Shown: one piece after another, positions 54,401 to 62,657 of the stretch
Layout of the letters: the number at the start of each line of letters is the position of its first letter
Position numbering within the stretch: the first letter of the stretch is position 1
Origin: Natroniella sulfidigena
Lineage (GTDB): Bacteria > Bacillota > Halanaerobiia > Halobacteroidales > Halobacteroidaceae
Assembly: GCF_023223645.1 (NCBI RefSeq)
Contig: NZ_JALKBY010000008.1
Location: 1 to 64,000 of the forward strand
Direction of reading: 5' to 3'
Length of the DNA stretch: 64,000 bases
Made by a program: the position numbers and the translations under genes
The notes under the pieces: generated by a model
Told to the model about the DNA's origin: nothing
The model's input: the letters and a program-made list of their open reading frames with translations, nothing else
Databases searched by the model: none

Positions 54401-54901
54401 CTTTGTTACACTCCGATAGCCCATTTGTACTAATTTATTCGTTAATTGATCAAGTTGCACCTCAGCCCCTAACTCCAAATCAATCCTATAGTCTTGATAG
54501 GTTTGTAAAGGAATTACTCTTTCTAATAAAGCTTGAATTGGAGCAACAATTACCCTACTTTTAGCAGTAGCTAAACTTTTTAAAACCTGTAATCTCTCCC
54601 GCTTGATACTTTGTTCGATTTCTAATGATTCATGGGGGAAGATTTGATAACGAGGAAATAATAATACCTCTTTTTCCGAAAGTAATCGTACTAAATCTTC
54701 ATAGATTAGATCTGCCTGCTTTAAATTAGAAGTGACAATTAATAAGTTGTCCGCTAGATTTAATTTTAAATTAGCCAGTAAAAAATTCTGACTACTTTCA
54801 TCAACTCCTATTATTTGCCCTTCTTTTCCCGCTTGACAATATCTAATCAACTCTTTATAATTAGGTGATTGGTTTAAAACGCTCAATAAATCTTCCTTCA
54901 T
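51410..54901 (-). CDS. mfd: Transcription-repair coupling factor Mfd
   Basis: A 1163-residue ATP-dependent translocase that removes stalled RNA polymerase from DNA lesions and recruits UvrA. The UvrB-like N-terminal part (about 1-340) is followed by the polymerase-interacting CarD-like domain (about 490-560, LNQGDYVVHENHGIGHYLGI), the RecG-like helicase core with Walker A CGDVGYGKTEVA (about 645), DEEQRFGV (about 750), the TRG motif region and the C-terminal UvrA-gating domain. Full length. Confidence 0.96.
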   Translation of the reverse strand: MKEDLLSVLNQSPNYKELIRYCQAGKEGQIIGVDESSQNFLLANLKLNLADNLLIVTSNLKQADLIYEDLVRLLSEKEVLLFPRYQIFPHESLEIEQSIKRERLQVLKSLATAKSRVIVAPIQALLERVIPLQTYQDYRIDLELGAEVQLDQLTNKLVQMGYRSVTKVEAEGEFSVRGGILDIYPLTYQNPVRIDLFGQEIDSIRQFDLVSQSSQQQLEVVRIGPATEFILSQEMIESGCKKIKEDLEATAKKLEAQAVTELREKVATDLERIREGVKFPEIRQYLNYFQQQVSLLDYFTGFVTLLNPLQIKKAGVNFLEEVNQTYITMLEQGSLLTGYQDLFIDFNHFFYGIKQQKIYLSPTKKNIDYIETDFELEISSRRLQGVQGKLDLLVEQLTEQLNNGYKIVIGLNNLKKAHRLKERLAEDDLPVIVVEEIGGELKVGNIILTTCNLKHGFLFSEAKFILYTENELFKEQKRKKKRAVGFNQGVEVSSFTELNQGDYVVHENHGIGHYLGIKTLQVQGKNKDYLLLSYADDDKLYVPTDQVDLIQKYIGMDDKEPKLHKLDGDNWNKVKSRVKKSVAEMAEELLELYAQRELKKGYAFSEDTVWQQEFEAKFPYQETPDQLTAIEKVKEDMESTQPMDRLLCGDVGYGKTEVAIRAIFKAVMDGKQAGFLVPTTILAQQHWNNLEERFEDYPIEVAMLSRFRTATEQKKIIEGLKIGTIDVVIGTHRLLSNDVKFKDLGLVVVDEEQRFGVSQKERLKQLKKSIDVLTMTATPIPRTLHMSLVGVRDISLIETPPENRYPIRTYVREYDQNLVKTALNRELNRGGQVYFVHNRVKDIKKLAAKIKNLVPEAEIAVAHGQMSELKLEKLMLDFLEGKFDILVCTTIIETGLDISNVNTIIINRADKMGLSQLYQLRGRVGRSNKVAYAYLLYEQDQILSEIAEKRLKAIKEFTKLGSGFKIAMRDLEIRGAGNILGPEQHGHIEAIGFSLYCKLLEDAITELQTEGEEQEEEIELELKVDAYLSEDYIPDSKQKIEIYKKIDALETEEECDELVKELKDRFGQLTQEVIILLELAKIKIRGNKLAIAEIKEKAERVTLKFFEDHSLSGRRLLELSHQFADLKFINGTQPRIEVKVTGLADQQKVKLINAILEFLLAEE

Positions 54902-54977
54902 TGGTTATCTACTCCTTTATCCATGCCAAAAAAGGTCTTAGGTTAACCTAAGACCTTTAACTAACTTTCTTTTATCT

Positions 54978-55199
54978 TTAATGCAGTTGTTGCTGATAAA
55001 TTAATTGATCCCAATCATATTCTCTTTCACATTCATCACATGTTACATTAATATGAACACTATCTGCTTTCCTTTTAATTATATCTTCTTTCTCTTGTTC
55101 CGTCAAGATATCAAAACCTAACTCAACTTCACTTAAAGAAGCAATCTCCAAATGATCTATTATCTTTTGGCATTCAGGGCATTTATAGATTAATTCCAT
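54978..55199 (-). CDS. fin: Anti-sigma-F factor Fin (YabK)
   Basis: A 73-residue protein with two CxxC zinc-binding pairs (KCPECQ near the start and TCDECE near residue 55) and the family motif LGFDILTEQEKEDII. It resembles Bacillus Fin (YabK), which inhibits sigma-F when sigma-G takes over in the forespore. The location between pth and mfd supports this. The start at 55199 is chosen because a GGGGGG ribosome site lies just upstream; it overlaps the end of the preceding membrane protein gene by 10 nt. Confidence 0.85.
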   Translation of the reverse strand: MELIYKCPECQKIIDHLEIASLSEVELGFDILTEQEKEDIIKRKADSVHINVTCDECEREYDWDQLIYQQQLH

Positions 55200-55567
55200 T
55201 CTACTATCCCCCCTATTTTGTAATTCCAATAACTATGAACCAATCCTACCATTAGAATGGCTAATAACAACTCTCCTGTCTGTTCAAAGATAACTAGTGT
55301 CAAATAACCAAATATTAAATGACTTATAACAGCTAAGATTGCTGCTAAAGTACTATCCAAGTAATCAAAAATTCCTTCAATTATTCCAAACCCTAAATGA
55401 ATTATGACTAAGTTACCACCAAGTAAATAAAACCCTCCACTCTTTAAGATTTCTTCTACTAATGGAATCAGATAAAACATTGTTTCATTACCAAATTTAA
55501 TTACAAGCTGGCGATTAATTGTAAAAGCTAATAAGGATACTACCATAGCTATTAGTAGCGAATTCAT
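55190..55567 (-). CDS. Small PrsW-like membrane protein
   Basis: A 125-residue protein with about four hydrophobic segments. It has an EEILKSG motif (about residue 38), HLGFGIIEGIFDY (about 57) and SHLIFGY (about 82). These recall the EExxK, FxxxE and His motifs of PrsW-type glutamic intramembrane proteases, but the protein is much shorter than PrsW. Its last codons overlap the fin start, so translation of fin is probably coupled. Function is not known; a role in sporulation signalling is a guess from location. Confidence 0.5.
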   Translation of the reverse strand: MNSLLIAMVVSLLAFTINRQLVIKFGNETMFYLIPLVEEILKSGGFYLLGGNLVIIHLGFGIIEGIFDYLDSTLAAILAVISHLIFGYLTLVIFEQTGELLLAILMVGLVHSYWNYKIGGIVEWN

Positions 55568-55620
55568 TATATACTCCTAACTATTTTTAATTATTCTCAC
55601 CTAAATTGTTCTATAATATA

Positions 55621-55647
55621 CAAAAAAGCCTGAGAAAAGATCTCAGA
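55621..55647 (-). terminator. Terminator after pth
   Basis: CTGAGA and TCTCAG arms around a short loop are followed on the minus strand by GCTTTTTTG. It separates pth from the PrsW-like gene and fin. Confidence 0.65.
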
Positions 55648-55673
55648 CTCAATCTAAGAGTTAATTACATTTC

Positions 55674-55763
55674 AGTTTAAGTTTGAGTCTAAGTCTAAGT
55701 AAGAGCTAAGCCCTTATGTTTCTAATGGTTGACTTAAACTTAAACTCAGCCTTAAACTTAAGC
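55674..55763. repeat. Inverted array of TTTAAG/TCTAAG units
   Basis: The left part (55674-55710) is made of GTTTAAG, GTCTAAG and AAGTAAG units. The right part (55731-55763) is made of their reverse complements (CTTAAAC). Similar TAAGTCTAAG units are at 46040-46060. Confidence 0.6.
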
Positions 55764-55783
55764 TTTATATCAATAGAAAGTAA

Positions 55784-56338
55784 TTAATTATATTGATTCA
55801 TAGCTTGTTGTAAACCTTCGGTTAAAAAAACTTTAATTGCATCACAGGCAGTTGTTAATACAGACTCTAATTCCTTTTCTTCTTGCTGACTAAACTCTCC
55901 TAAAACATAATCAACAACAGAACGATGTTCAGGTCGGCCAATTCCCACCTTAAGTCTAGGAAATTCTTTAGTCTGTAAATGATTAAAGATAGATTTAATT
56001 CCATTATGCCCACCATGACCACCTTTAGGCTTAATCTTAAACCGACCTAACTCCAAATCAAGATCATCATACACAATTAAAATATCTTCAAATTCAATAT
56101 TATAATAATCTGCTAATGATCTTACTGCCTGTCCACTATTATTCATAAAAGTTTGAGGTTTAGCTAAGATCACCTTTTCTGAACCTACTCTCAGTTTACC
56201 CACTATTGCCTTCTTCTCTTCTCGTTTTAAGTTCAGATTATGCTCATCAGCCAACAGGTTCAAGACCATAAAACCCACATTATGACGAGTGAATTGATAC
56301 TTATAACCTGGATTACCTAATCCAACAACTAATTTCAA
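55784..56338 (-). CDS. pth: Peptidyl-tRNA hydrolase
   Basis: A 184-residue enzyme that frees tRNA from dropped-off peptidyl-tRNA. It has the family opening LVVGLGNPGYKYQFTRHNVGFMVL with the catalytic His, KPQTFMNNSGQAV, the Asp in ILIVYDDLDLELG and KGGHGGHNGIKSI. The start is TTG after GAGGTG. In Bacillus it is named spoVC and lies after ctc as here. Confidence 0.96.
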   Translation of the reverse strand: MKLVVGLGNPGYKYQFTRHNVGFMVLNLLADEHNLNLKREEKKAIVGKLRVGSEKVILAKPQTFMNNSGQAVRSLADYYNIEFEDILIVYDDLDLELGRFKIKPKGGHGGHNGIKSIFNHLQTKEFPRLKVGIGRPEHRSVVDYVLGEFSQQEEKELESVLTTACDAIKVFLTEGLQQAMNQYN

Positions 56339-56408
56339 CTAAATCACCTCTGTAAAAATAAAAACTAAGATGCAATCACTTTGATTGCACCTTAGCTCTT
56401 AATTATAA

Positions 56409-57065
56409 TTACTCTTCTTCTTCCTCAACTTCAGCTTCTTCATCTTCTTCGACATCTTCACCAATTACTTCTGGCTCTTCTAACTCTTCTTCTTCAGCTT
56501 CAGCAGGTTCTAGATCTAGCTCAGTAGGTACAACCACTGTAGCTATTGTCTCATCACCATCAGTTAAAATTTCAATGTCGTCACTAACTTCTAATTCAGC
56601 AACACTTAATGATTGTCCAACTTCTAATTCTGTAACATCAGCTTTAATTGTATCTGGAATATCTGTTGGTAAACATGCAACCTCAAGCTCTCTTAAGATC
56701 TGCTCTAAAATTCCGCCTTCTCTTTCTCCAGCAGCAGGGCCAACTAATTCAACAGGAACTTCAATTTCAACTTTTTCATCTAAGTTGATTTGATATAGAT
56801 CTATATGTAATAGATCTCCTTTAATTACATCCCGTTGCACTTCTTTAACCATTACTGGTTGAGTAGTATCATCATCTAACTCCAAATCAAGAATAACATT
56901 ACCACCAATTAATTTATCAACCTTCTTCGCATTTAATTTCAAGTTAACTGGCTGTCGCTCACGTCCATAAAGAACTCCAGGAATTAACCCTTCTCTTCTT
57001 AGACGGCGAGCAGTACCTTTTCCAGTTTCTTCCCTCACCTCAGCATTAAGTTCTAAACGTTCCAT
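56409..57065 (-). CDS. rplY: 50S ribosomal protein L25 / general stress protein Ctc
   Basis: A 218-residue 5S-rRNA-binding protein of the long CTC form. Residues 1-90 are the L25 domain (ETGKGTARRLRREGLIPGVLYG) and residues 95-190 the TL5/CTC C-terminal beta domain (VPVELVGPAAGEREGGILEQILRELEVACLP). A very acidic tail of about 35 residues (mostly Glu) is longer than in Bacillus and would suit a salt-adapted organism, though this is only a hint. Confidence 0.95.
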   Translation of the reverse strand: MERLELNAEVREETGKGTARRLRREGLIPGVLYGRERQPVNLKLNAKKVDKLIGGNVILDLELDDDTTQPVMVKEVQRDVIKGDLLHIDLYQINLDEKVEIEVPVELVGPAAGEREGGILEQILRELEVACLPTDIPDTIKADVTELEVGQSLSVAELEVSDDIEILTDGDETIATVVVPTELDLEPAEAEEEELEEPEVIGEDVEEDEEAEVEEEEE

Positions 57066-57136
57066 AAATACCCTCTCCTTTTTAATATTTTCTCATAAAT
57101 TACATTATACCATACTATAAGTCCAACTAACAAAAA

Positions 57137-58081
57137 TTAAAATAAAACACTTACTGATTGATCATTATAAATTCTTTCAATTCCTTTAGCCATTAGTGGT
57201 GCTACAGATAAAATAGTTACTTTGTCAAAGTTTTTCTCTTCAGCTAACGGAATTGTATCTGTTACAACCAATTCATTAATAGCAGAATTTTTCAACCTAT
57301 CTATTGCAGGCCCTGAAAATAAAGGATGTGTACAAGTAGCAAAGATATCTTTAGCACCATGCTCCTTTAAAGCCGCAGCTGCATTAGTAATTGTTCCAGC
57401 TGTATCAATCATATCATCGACTAAAATTACATTTTTATCTTGTACATCACCGATAATATTCATTACCTCTGATACATTAGCTTCAGGTCTACGCTTATCA
57501 ATAATAGCAATCGATGTATTCAATTTTTCAGCAAAATCACGAGCTCTCTTAACCCCACCAATATCTGGAGCTACAACAATAATATCATCTAAGTTCTTCT
57601 CTAAAAAGTAATTAGCTAAGATTGGTGCTCCAAATAAATTATCAACCGGTATATCAAAGAACCCTTGGATTTGGCCCGCATGAAGATCTATTGCTAACAT
57701 TCTATCAGCACCAGCTTGAGTCAATAAATTAGCAATTAGCTTAGCAGTTACGGGATCTCTAGGCTTAGCCTTACGATCTTGTCTAGCATAACCATAATAA
57801 GGAACAACTGCTGTAATTTCACGAGCAGAAGCCCGCTTTAAAGCATCAACCATAATTAATAACTCCATTAAATTCTCATTAACTGGAGGGCAGGTCGGTT
57901 GAATAACGAATACATCATCTCCTCTGACACTTTCTGTGATTTGTACTCCAATTTCTCCATCACTAAAACGTCTAACTTTAGAGCTTAATAGATCTGTTTT
58001 TAAATAATCACAGATCTTCTGTGCTAAATCAAGGTTTGCATTCCCAGCAAAAATTTTAAAGTCATTTCCTCGTGGGGACAT
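57137..58081 (-). CDS. prs: Ribose-phosphate pyrophosphokinase
   Basis: A 314-residue enzyme making PRPP from ribose 5-phosphate and ATP. Motifs: [14 protein letters not shown], the metal/ATP region [18 protein letters not shown] (about 97), [17 protein letters not shown] and the PRPP loop [18 protein letters not shown] (about 220). Length is standard. The product feeds PurR as well as purine, pyrimidine, His and Trp synthesis. Confidence 0.97.
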   Translation of the reverse strand: MSPRGNDFKIFAGNANLDLAQKICDYLKTDLLSSKVRRFSDGEIGVQITESVRGDDVFVIQPTCPPVNENLMELLIMVDALKRASAREITAVVPYYGYARQDRKAKPRDPVTAKLIANLLTQAGADRMLAIDLHAGQIQGFFDIPVDNLFGAPILANYFLEKNLDDIIVVAPDIGGVKRARDFAEKLNTSIAIIDKRRPEANVSEVMNIIGDVQDKNVILVDDMIDTAGTITNAAAALKEHGAKDIFATCTHPLFSGPAIDRLKNSAINELVVTDTIPLAEEKNFDKVTILSVAPLMAKGIERIYNDQSVSVLF

Positions 58082-58125
58082 TATTATAAACCTCCTGTAT
58101 CTAATTATATATTATTTTATTAAAT

Positions 58126-59466
58126 TCAATCTCTTGGCTCTGCCGGTACACCTAATACTAAACTATCTGCTTCAACATCTTTAGTAACTACTGCACCTGC
58201 TCCAGTAATAGCCTGATCTCCAATTCTTAATGGAGCTATCAAGGTCGAATCACTACCAATAAATACATTATCTCCAATAACAGTCCGATGTTTTTGTTGA
58301 CCATCATAATTAGCAGTAATAGTTCCCGCACCAATATTAGTATTTTGCCCAATTAAAGCATCACCAATATAGCTTAGATGAGGAACTTTAGCACCCTTAG
58401 CTATTTCTGACTTCTTAATCTCAACAAAATCACCCACTTTTACTTCAGAGGAAAGTTTACTTCCCGGACGCAAGTAAGCATAAGGGCCAACCTCACTCCT
58501 CTCTCCAATCTGACTATCAATAATAGTTGAACTTTTAATCTCAACTTGATTACCAATCATTGAATCAATAATTCTAGTTTGAGGACCTATAATTACTTCG
58601 CTACCCAGCTTCGTTTTTCCTTCTAAAAAAGTAAAAGGATAAATAATACTATCTTGCCCAATTTCAACTTCGCTATCTATATAAGTATTAGCAGGATCTA
58701 TAATAGTAACTCCATTTTCTAGATGGTAATTACAGATTCTCTGCCTTAAAATCTGTTCAGCTTCTGCTAAATGCTTACGGGTATTGACTCCAATTGTTTG
58801 TTGCGTATCTGAAATAGATAGAGCACTTACTGAATGCCCTTGATCAACTAAAATTTCAGGAACATCTGTCAAATAATACTCTCCTTGAGCATTATCAGTA
58901 TCCAATTTTGCTAAGCAATCCCATAATAGATCACTTTCAAAACAACAAATCCCTGTATTAATTTCATTAATCTTTGCTTCTTCAGCAGTAGTATCCTTCT
59001 CTTCTACAATCTTTGTTACATAATCCGATTGATCACGAACAATTCTACCATATCCAGTTGGGTCATCTACTTTAGTTGTTAAGATCGTCGCCGCAGCCTC
59101 TTCAGTCTGATGCTGTTCGATCAACTGCTGTAAAGTTTCACTAGTCAACAATGGAGTATCCCCATACAAGACCAATACAACCCCTGAAAAATCAATTAAC
59201 TCCTCTTTAGCCTGCATAACAGCATGACCAGTTCCTAACTGTTGCTCCTGCTTTACAAACTCAATCTTACCATCTGTGTCAGCTTTAACTTGATCAGCTT
59301 TATAACCAACTATTACTAAATTATGTTGTGGAGTTAACTGACCAGCAGTGTCAACAACATGCTGAACCATACTCTTACCTGCTACTTGATGCAACACCTT
59401 AGGCAAGCTCGACTTCATTCTAGTACCTTTCCCTGCTGCTAAGGTGATAGTTGCCAAATTAGCCAT
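58126..59466 (-). CDS. glmU: Bifunctional GlmU (UDP-GlcNAc pyrophosphorylase / acetyltransferase)
   Basis: A 446-residue enzyme giving UDP-N-acetylglucosamine for peptidoglycan. The N-terminal uridylyltransferase has LAAGKGTRMKSSLPKVLHQVAGK (residues 11-33) and VLYGDTPLL; the C-terminal left-handed beta-helix acetyltransferase (about 250-446) shows hexapeptide repeats and PHLSYIGDALIGQNTNIGAGTITANYDGQQKHRT. It overlaps the exonuclease gene by one base and precedes prs, as gcaD does in Bacillus. Confidence 0.97.
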   Translation of the reverse strand: MANLATITLAAGKGTRMKSSLPKVLHQVAGKSMVQHVVDTAGQLTPQHNLVIVGYKADQVKADTDGKIEFVKQEQQLGTGHAVMQAKEELIDFSGVVLVLYGDTPLLTSETLQQLIEQHQTEEAAATILTTKVDDPTGYGRIVRDQSDYVTKIVEEKDTTAEEAKINEINTGICCFESDLLWDCLAKLDTDNAQGEYYLTDVPEILVDQGHSVSALSISDTQQTIGVNTRKHLAEAEQILRQRICNYHLENGVTIIDPANTYIDSEVEIGQDSIIYPFTFLEGKTKLGSEVIIGPQTRIIDSMIGNQVEIKSSTIIDSQIGERSEVGPYAYLRPGSKLSSEVKVGDFVEIKKSEIAKGAKVPHLSYIGDALIGQNTNIGAGTITANYDGQQKHRTVIGDNVFIGSDSTLIAPLRIGDQAITGAGAVVTKDVEADSLVLGVPAEPRD

Positions 59467-60320
59467 TAATCTTTCCTCCCCAAATAAATAAATTGGAAAT
59501 CAATCAAATCTCTAACCTCACTCTGCACAACCTTATCTATCTTCAACTTTGAATCAATTAGAGGCAACTTCCCAGTCATAAAATACTCTCGTGCATAAAT
59601 AGGATAAATAGCATCCTTTAATCCATACTTAATAAAATCATCTAAATCCTGATAGGCATTAATCAAACCAACTGTGTCATCAGAAAAAATTTTTTCAATA
59701 ATCCGATCTAGACTTGCCCCTCCAATAATATTAGACACATGGCTTTTTCTGACCATCTTCATTGTATCATCATAATTATGTAAACAATCTATTTTAGTAC
59801 CATATACCTTCTCTAAGACCGTAATATCACAATTAAAATTATGGCCTACAAAGATATCCGGCTTAACCTCATTAATTATATCTTCTAAAATTTTGATACC
59901 TTTACTAGCAGATATCGCTGGAGCTAAATCAGAATTAGTAAATAAAATTCCTAGCTTCCACTCTTGGTTGGATTTAATAGCATATTGAATTGAATCCAAA
60001 TCACTCCATAAATATTCAGTATCAATACACATTATAGTCTCAGCTTCAGGAGCATTACTCAAAGCAGTACCGAATTTAGGAGTCATTAAACGTTGATAGG
60101 TTTGATCCAACTTCTTTAGCTGAGATAAAATTTTAGAGTTTGGATTTTTAATCTTTAAAGCTTGAGAAATTTCAGGTATTGAGGCCTGTTTGAATTCATA
60201 CTCTGTAGGAAAAGCTCTCAACATCCGCTTTAATCTCTTACCTCTCCCTAAAATAGTGGCTAATTTATGCTCATAGAGTTCAGCTTGATACAATTCATCA
60301 GTATCTAAATAAATCTTCAT
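59466..60320 (-). CDS. DEDDy-type 3'-5' exonuclease-like protein
   Basis: A 284-residue protein of uncertain family with an RNase H-like nuclease signature: IMCIDTEYL (about residue 96; Asp and Glu of ExoI), FVGHNFNCDITVLE (about 157; Asp of ExoII) and YGLKDAIYPIY (about 232; Tyr-x3-Asp of ExoIII). The N-terminal 90 residues are helical and unrecognised. The nearest relatives would be DnaQ-like exonucleases. It is the first gene of the glmU-prs-rplY-pth unit, translationally coupled to glmU, and has no counterpart at this place in Bacillus. Confidence 0.6.
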   Translation of the reverse strand: MKIYLDTDELYQAELYEHKLATILGRGKRLKRMLRAFPTEYEFKQASIPEISQALKIKNPNSKILSQLKKLDQTYQRLMTPKFGTALSNAPEAETIMCIDTEYLWSDLDSIQYAIKSNQEWKLGILFTNSDLAPAISASKGIKILEDIINEVKPDIFVGHNFNCDITVLEKVYGTKIDCLHNYDDTMKMVRKSHVSNIIGGASLDRIIEKIFSDDTVGLINAYQDLDDFIKYGLKDAIYPIYAREYFMTGKLPLIDSKLKIDKVVQSEVRDLIDFQFIYLGRKD

Positions 60321-60336
60321 AAATTGTCCCTTCTCT

Positions 60337-60467
60337 ATTAAAAATATAAAAGAAACAATGGAGTAATCACCCCATTGTTATTGACAAAATAAGAACCTAC
60401 ATCAGCTAACAAATTATAATTGCTGATTAATCATAGGTATTATAACAAAGTGCCTTTGCCCTGTCAA
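60337..60467 (-). promoter_or_regulatory. Consensus promoter and leader terminator ahead of the exonuclease-glmU operon
   Basis: TTGACA (60462-60467), 17 bp, TATAAT (60439-60444): a perfect sigma-A promoter. Transcription would begin near 60432. The leader of about 110 nt pairs ATCAGC with GCTGAT (60422-60427 and 60401-60406), then forms an 8-bp hairpin (60372-60379 with 60354-60361) followed by a T-rich tract (60337-60352), a terminator-like element 17 nt before the start codon. Confidence 0.7.
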
Positions 60468-60533
60468 GTTTATTGTTCCTGATTAAAGATAAATTTATTC
60501 TCTATAAGTTGAGTTTAACTATCACATCTAGCT

Positions 60534-62078
60534 TTAATTATTGGTCAAAACATAACCTGGTAAATTTGATAGTTGCTTTCCATCTTTAATAACAAGCTTT
60601 CCATTGACTATTAAGTATTCAACTCCTGCTGCATAGCGATGGGGATTACTATAAGTAGCACGATCTTTGATTTTTTCCAGATCAAAAATCACTAAATCAG
60701 CAAAATAACCCGATTTAATTAAACCACGCTGTAAGCCTAATTTTTTAGCTGGTAGATAGGTCATTTTCTTAATTGCACTTTCTAAAGAGATAAACTTAGA
60801 TTTAACATATTTATCAATCACTCTCGGAAAACTACCATAAGTGCGAGGATGACAATGACTATTTGCTAAAATCGTACCTTTAACTCTAGAGATAGCATCA
60901 GTTCCTACCATACTGAAATCAGCTTGTAAAACCTGCCTTAAATCAGCTTCAGAGACAGAAAACTTAATCATGCTGGTCGATAAATTCTCTGCAATTAATA
61001 ACTCTATAGCAACCTCTGCAGGCTCTTGATTCAATTGCTCAGCAAGCTCTGCTATAGTTAATCCCTCATAACCTTTATGCTTTTTAGCTTCAGAAACTAT
61101 TATCTGCTCCCACCCATCCTGCTTTCTTCGTTCTTGATTTAAGTGCTCAATTATTTGTTGATAATTATCTTTTAACCTAGCAATCACTTCCTCTTTTTGG
61201 CCACCAAAGATCCAACTTGGTAATAAAGCACTCAATCCCGTTGAAGTCGCTAAATAGGGATAAAAATCACAATTGATATCTAATCCCTTCCCTCTAGCCT
61301 GAGTAATCAACTGTAAAGTCTGATTAACTTTACCCCAATTTTGTTGACCAATTGCTTTATGATGAGAAATTTGAACCTTAACATTAGCTTGTTGAGCAAT
61401 AGTAATCGCTTCTTCTACAGCCGCAACCAATTGATCTCCCTCACTTCTTAGATGAGTAGTATAAACTCCATCATATTTAGCAACTACTTGAGCTAAAGAG
61501 ATCAACTCTTCTGTTGAAGCATAACTCGATGGGGGATAGATTAAACCAGTCGATAAACCATAAGCACCTTCCTCTAAAGCCTGGGCCAACATAACCTTCA
61601 TCCGCTCTAACTCTATATCTGTTGCTTCTCGTTTTTGATAACCAACAACTGTTTGACGCAATAAGCCATGCCCAATCAAAGTAACTAAATTAGTCGCCGA
61701 TTTATTTTGACGTAAAATTTCAAAATAACCTTCAGTAGTTTTCCACTTTAAAGGTAATTGATAATCAGCTAAACGTTCTTTAACCTTCGTTACCATTCTT
61801 CCAGAAAGAGGAGCTATTGAAGAACCACAATTACCCGTAACTTCTGTAGTTATCCCCTGATATATCTTACTGCTTGCTGATGGATTAACCAAAATTGATA
61901 ATTCACCATGGGAATGGATATCAATAAACCCAGGTGCTACAATTAAGTTATCAGCATTAATATACTCAATCGCATCGTCAAACTCACCTATACCAACAAT
62001 TTTATCTTGGTTGATAGCAACATCAGCTCGATATCTTAGTTGGCCAGTTCCATCTACTATCAAACCATTCTTGATCAC
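60534..62078 (-). CDS. N-acyl-D-amino-acid deacylase (D-aminoacylase family)
   Basis: A 514-residue amidohydrolase with an N-terminal urease-alpha-like composite domain and the metal site APGFIDIHSHGELSILVNP (about residue 50), TEVTGNCGSSIAPL with the Cys ligand (about 85), THLRSEGDQL and VQISHHKAIG (about 225). It removes acyl groups from N-acyl-D-amino acids or acts on related amides; the exact substrate is not set by sequence. The start is GTG. It stands between the MerR regulator and the glmU unit, with no operon partner. Confidence 0.82.
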   Translation of the reverse strand: MIKNGLIVDGTGQLRYRADVAINQDKIVGIGEFDDAIEYINADNLIVAPGFIDIHSHGELSILVNPSASSKIYQGITTEVTGNCGSSIAPLSGRMVTKVKERLADYQLPLKWKTTEGYFEILRQNKSATNLVTLIGHGLLRQTVVGYQKREATDIELERMKVMLAQALEEGAYGLSTGLIYPPSSYASTEELISLAQVVAKYDGVYTTHLRSEGDQLVAAVEEAITIAQQANVKVQISHHKAIGQQNWGKVNQTLQLITQARGKGLDINCDFYPYLATSTGLSALLPSWIFGGQKEEVIARLKDNYQQIIEHLNQERRKQDGWEQIIVSEAKKHKGYEGLTIAELAEQLNQEPAEVAIELLIAENLSTSMIKFSVSEADLRQVLQADFSMVGTDAISRVKGTILANSHCHPRTYGSFPRVIDKYVKSKFISLESAIKKMTYLPAKKLGLQRGLIKSGYFADLVIFDLEKIKDRATYSNPHRYAAGVEYLIVNGKLVIKDGKQLSNLPGYVLTNN

Positions 62079-62206
62079 TAAATCAAATATAATACCACCT
62101 CACTACATAGAAAACTTCACAAACCACTGCTTTACTAGCCAGTTCTTTTGTGAAACCTTCTAATCTGGTAGTATATCTTTATGCCTTGCTAAGCAAAAAT
62201 AAAACC

Positions 62207-62632
62207 TTACTCTTCCTCTTTTTTCTCTTGTTTCTTCTTTCTTTTATCCAATAATTCCAATAATTGTGCCCTATTGGAGACCGGATATAATGAAGTTAAA
62301 CCCCGCTGTTCCTTACTAAATTTAGTTAAGGGGCGATCATTATAAATCGGATCAACTTCTTTTTCATCTTTCTTATTCTTCTTTGCTTCCTCCGTAACCG
62401 TTCCTAACTTTTCTTTAATCCCAGCTATATTCAATCCTACATCTAATAACTCCTTAATTTCCTTTAGTCTTTCTATATCATCTTGCGAGTAAATCCTTTG
62501 ATTCCCTTCAGTTCGAGCAGGTTTAACCAATTCAGATTCTTCATAATAACGAATCTGCCTACCAGTTAACCCAGTCATCTCTTGTACAACACCAATAGAA
62601 TATAAAGGAGTACTTGAATCTACATCAGACAT
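62207..62632 (-). CDS. MerR-family regulator (GlnR/TnrA-like HTH)
   Basis: A 141-residue DNA-binding protein. The winged HTH (LYSIGVVQEMTGLTGRQIRYYEESELVKPARTEGNQRIYSQDDIERL, about residues 10-56) resembles GlnR and TnrA more than metal-sensing MerR proteins, and no Cys ligands for metal are present. The C-terminal region is short and very charged, ending in a Lys/Glu tail. It could be a nitrogen regulator, but no glnA is next to it. It starts 26 nt after purR. Confidence 0.78.
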   Translation of the reverse strand: MSDVDSSTPLYSIGVVQEMTGLTGRQIRYYEESELVKPARTEGNQRIYSQDDIERLKEIKELLDVGLNIAGIKEKLGTVTEEAKKNKKDEKEVDPIYNDRPLTKFSKEQRGLTSLYPVSNRAQLLELLDKRKKKQEKKEEE

Positions 62633-62657
62633 AGTTATTATTCCCCCTTAATTTAAA

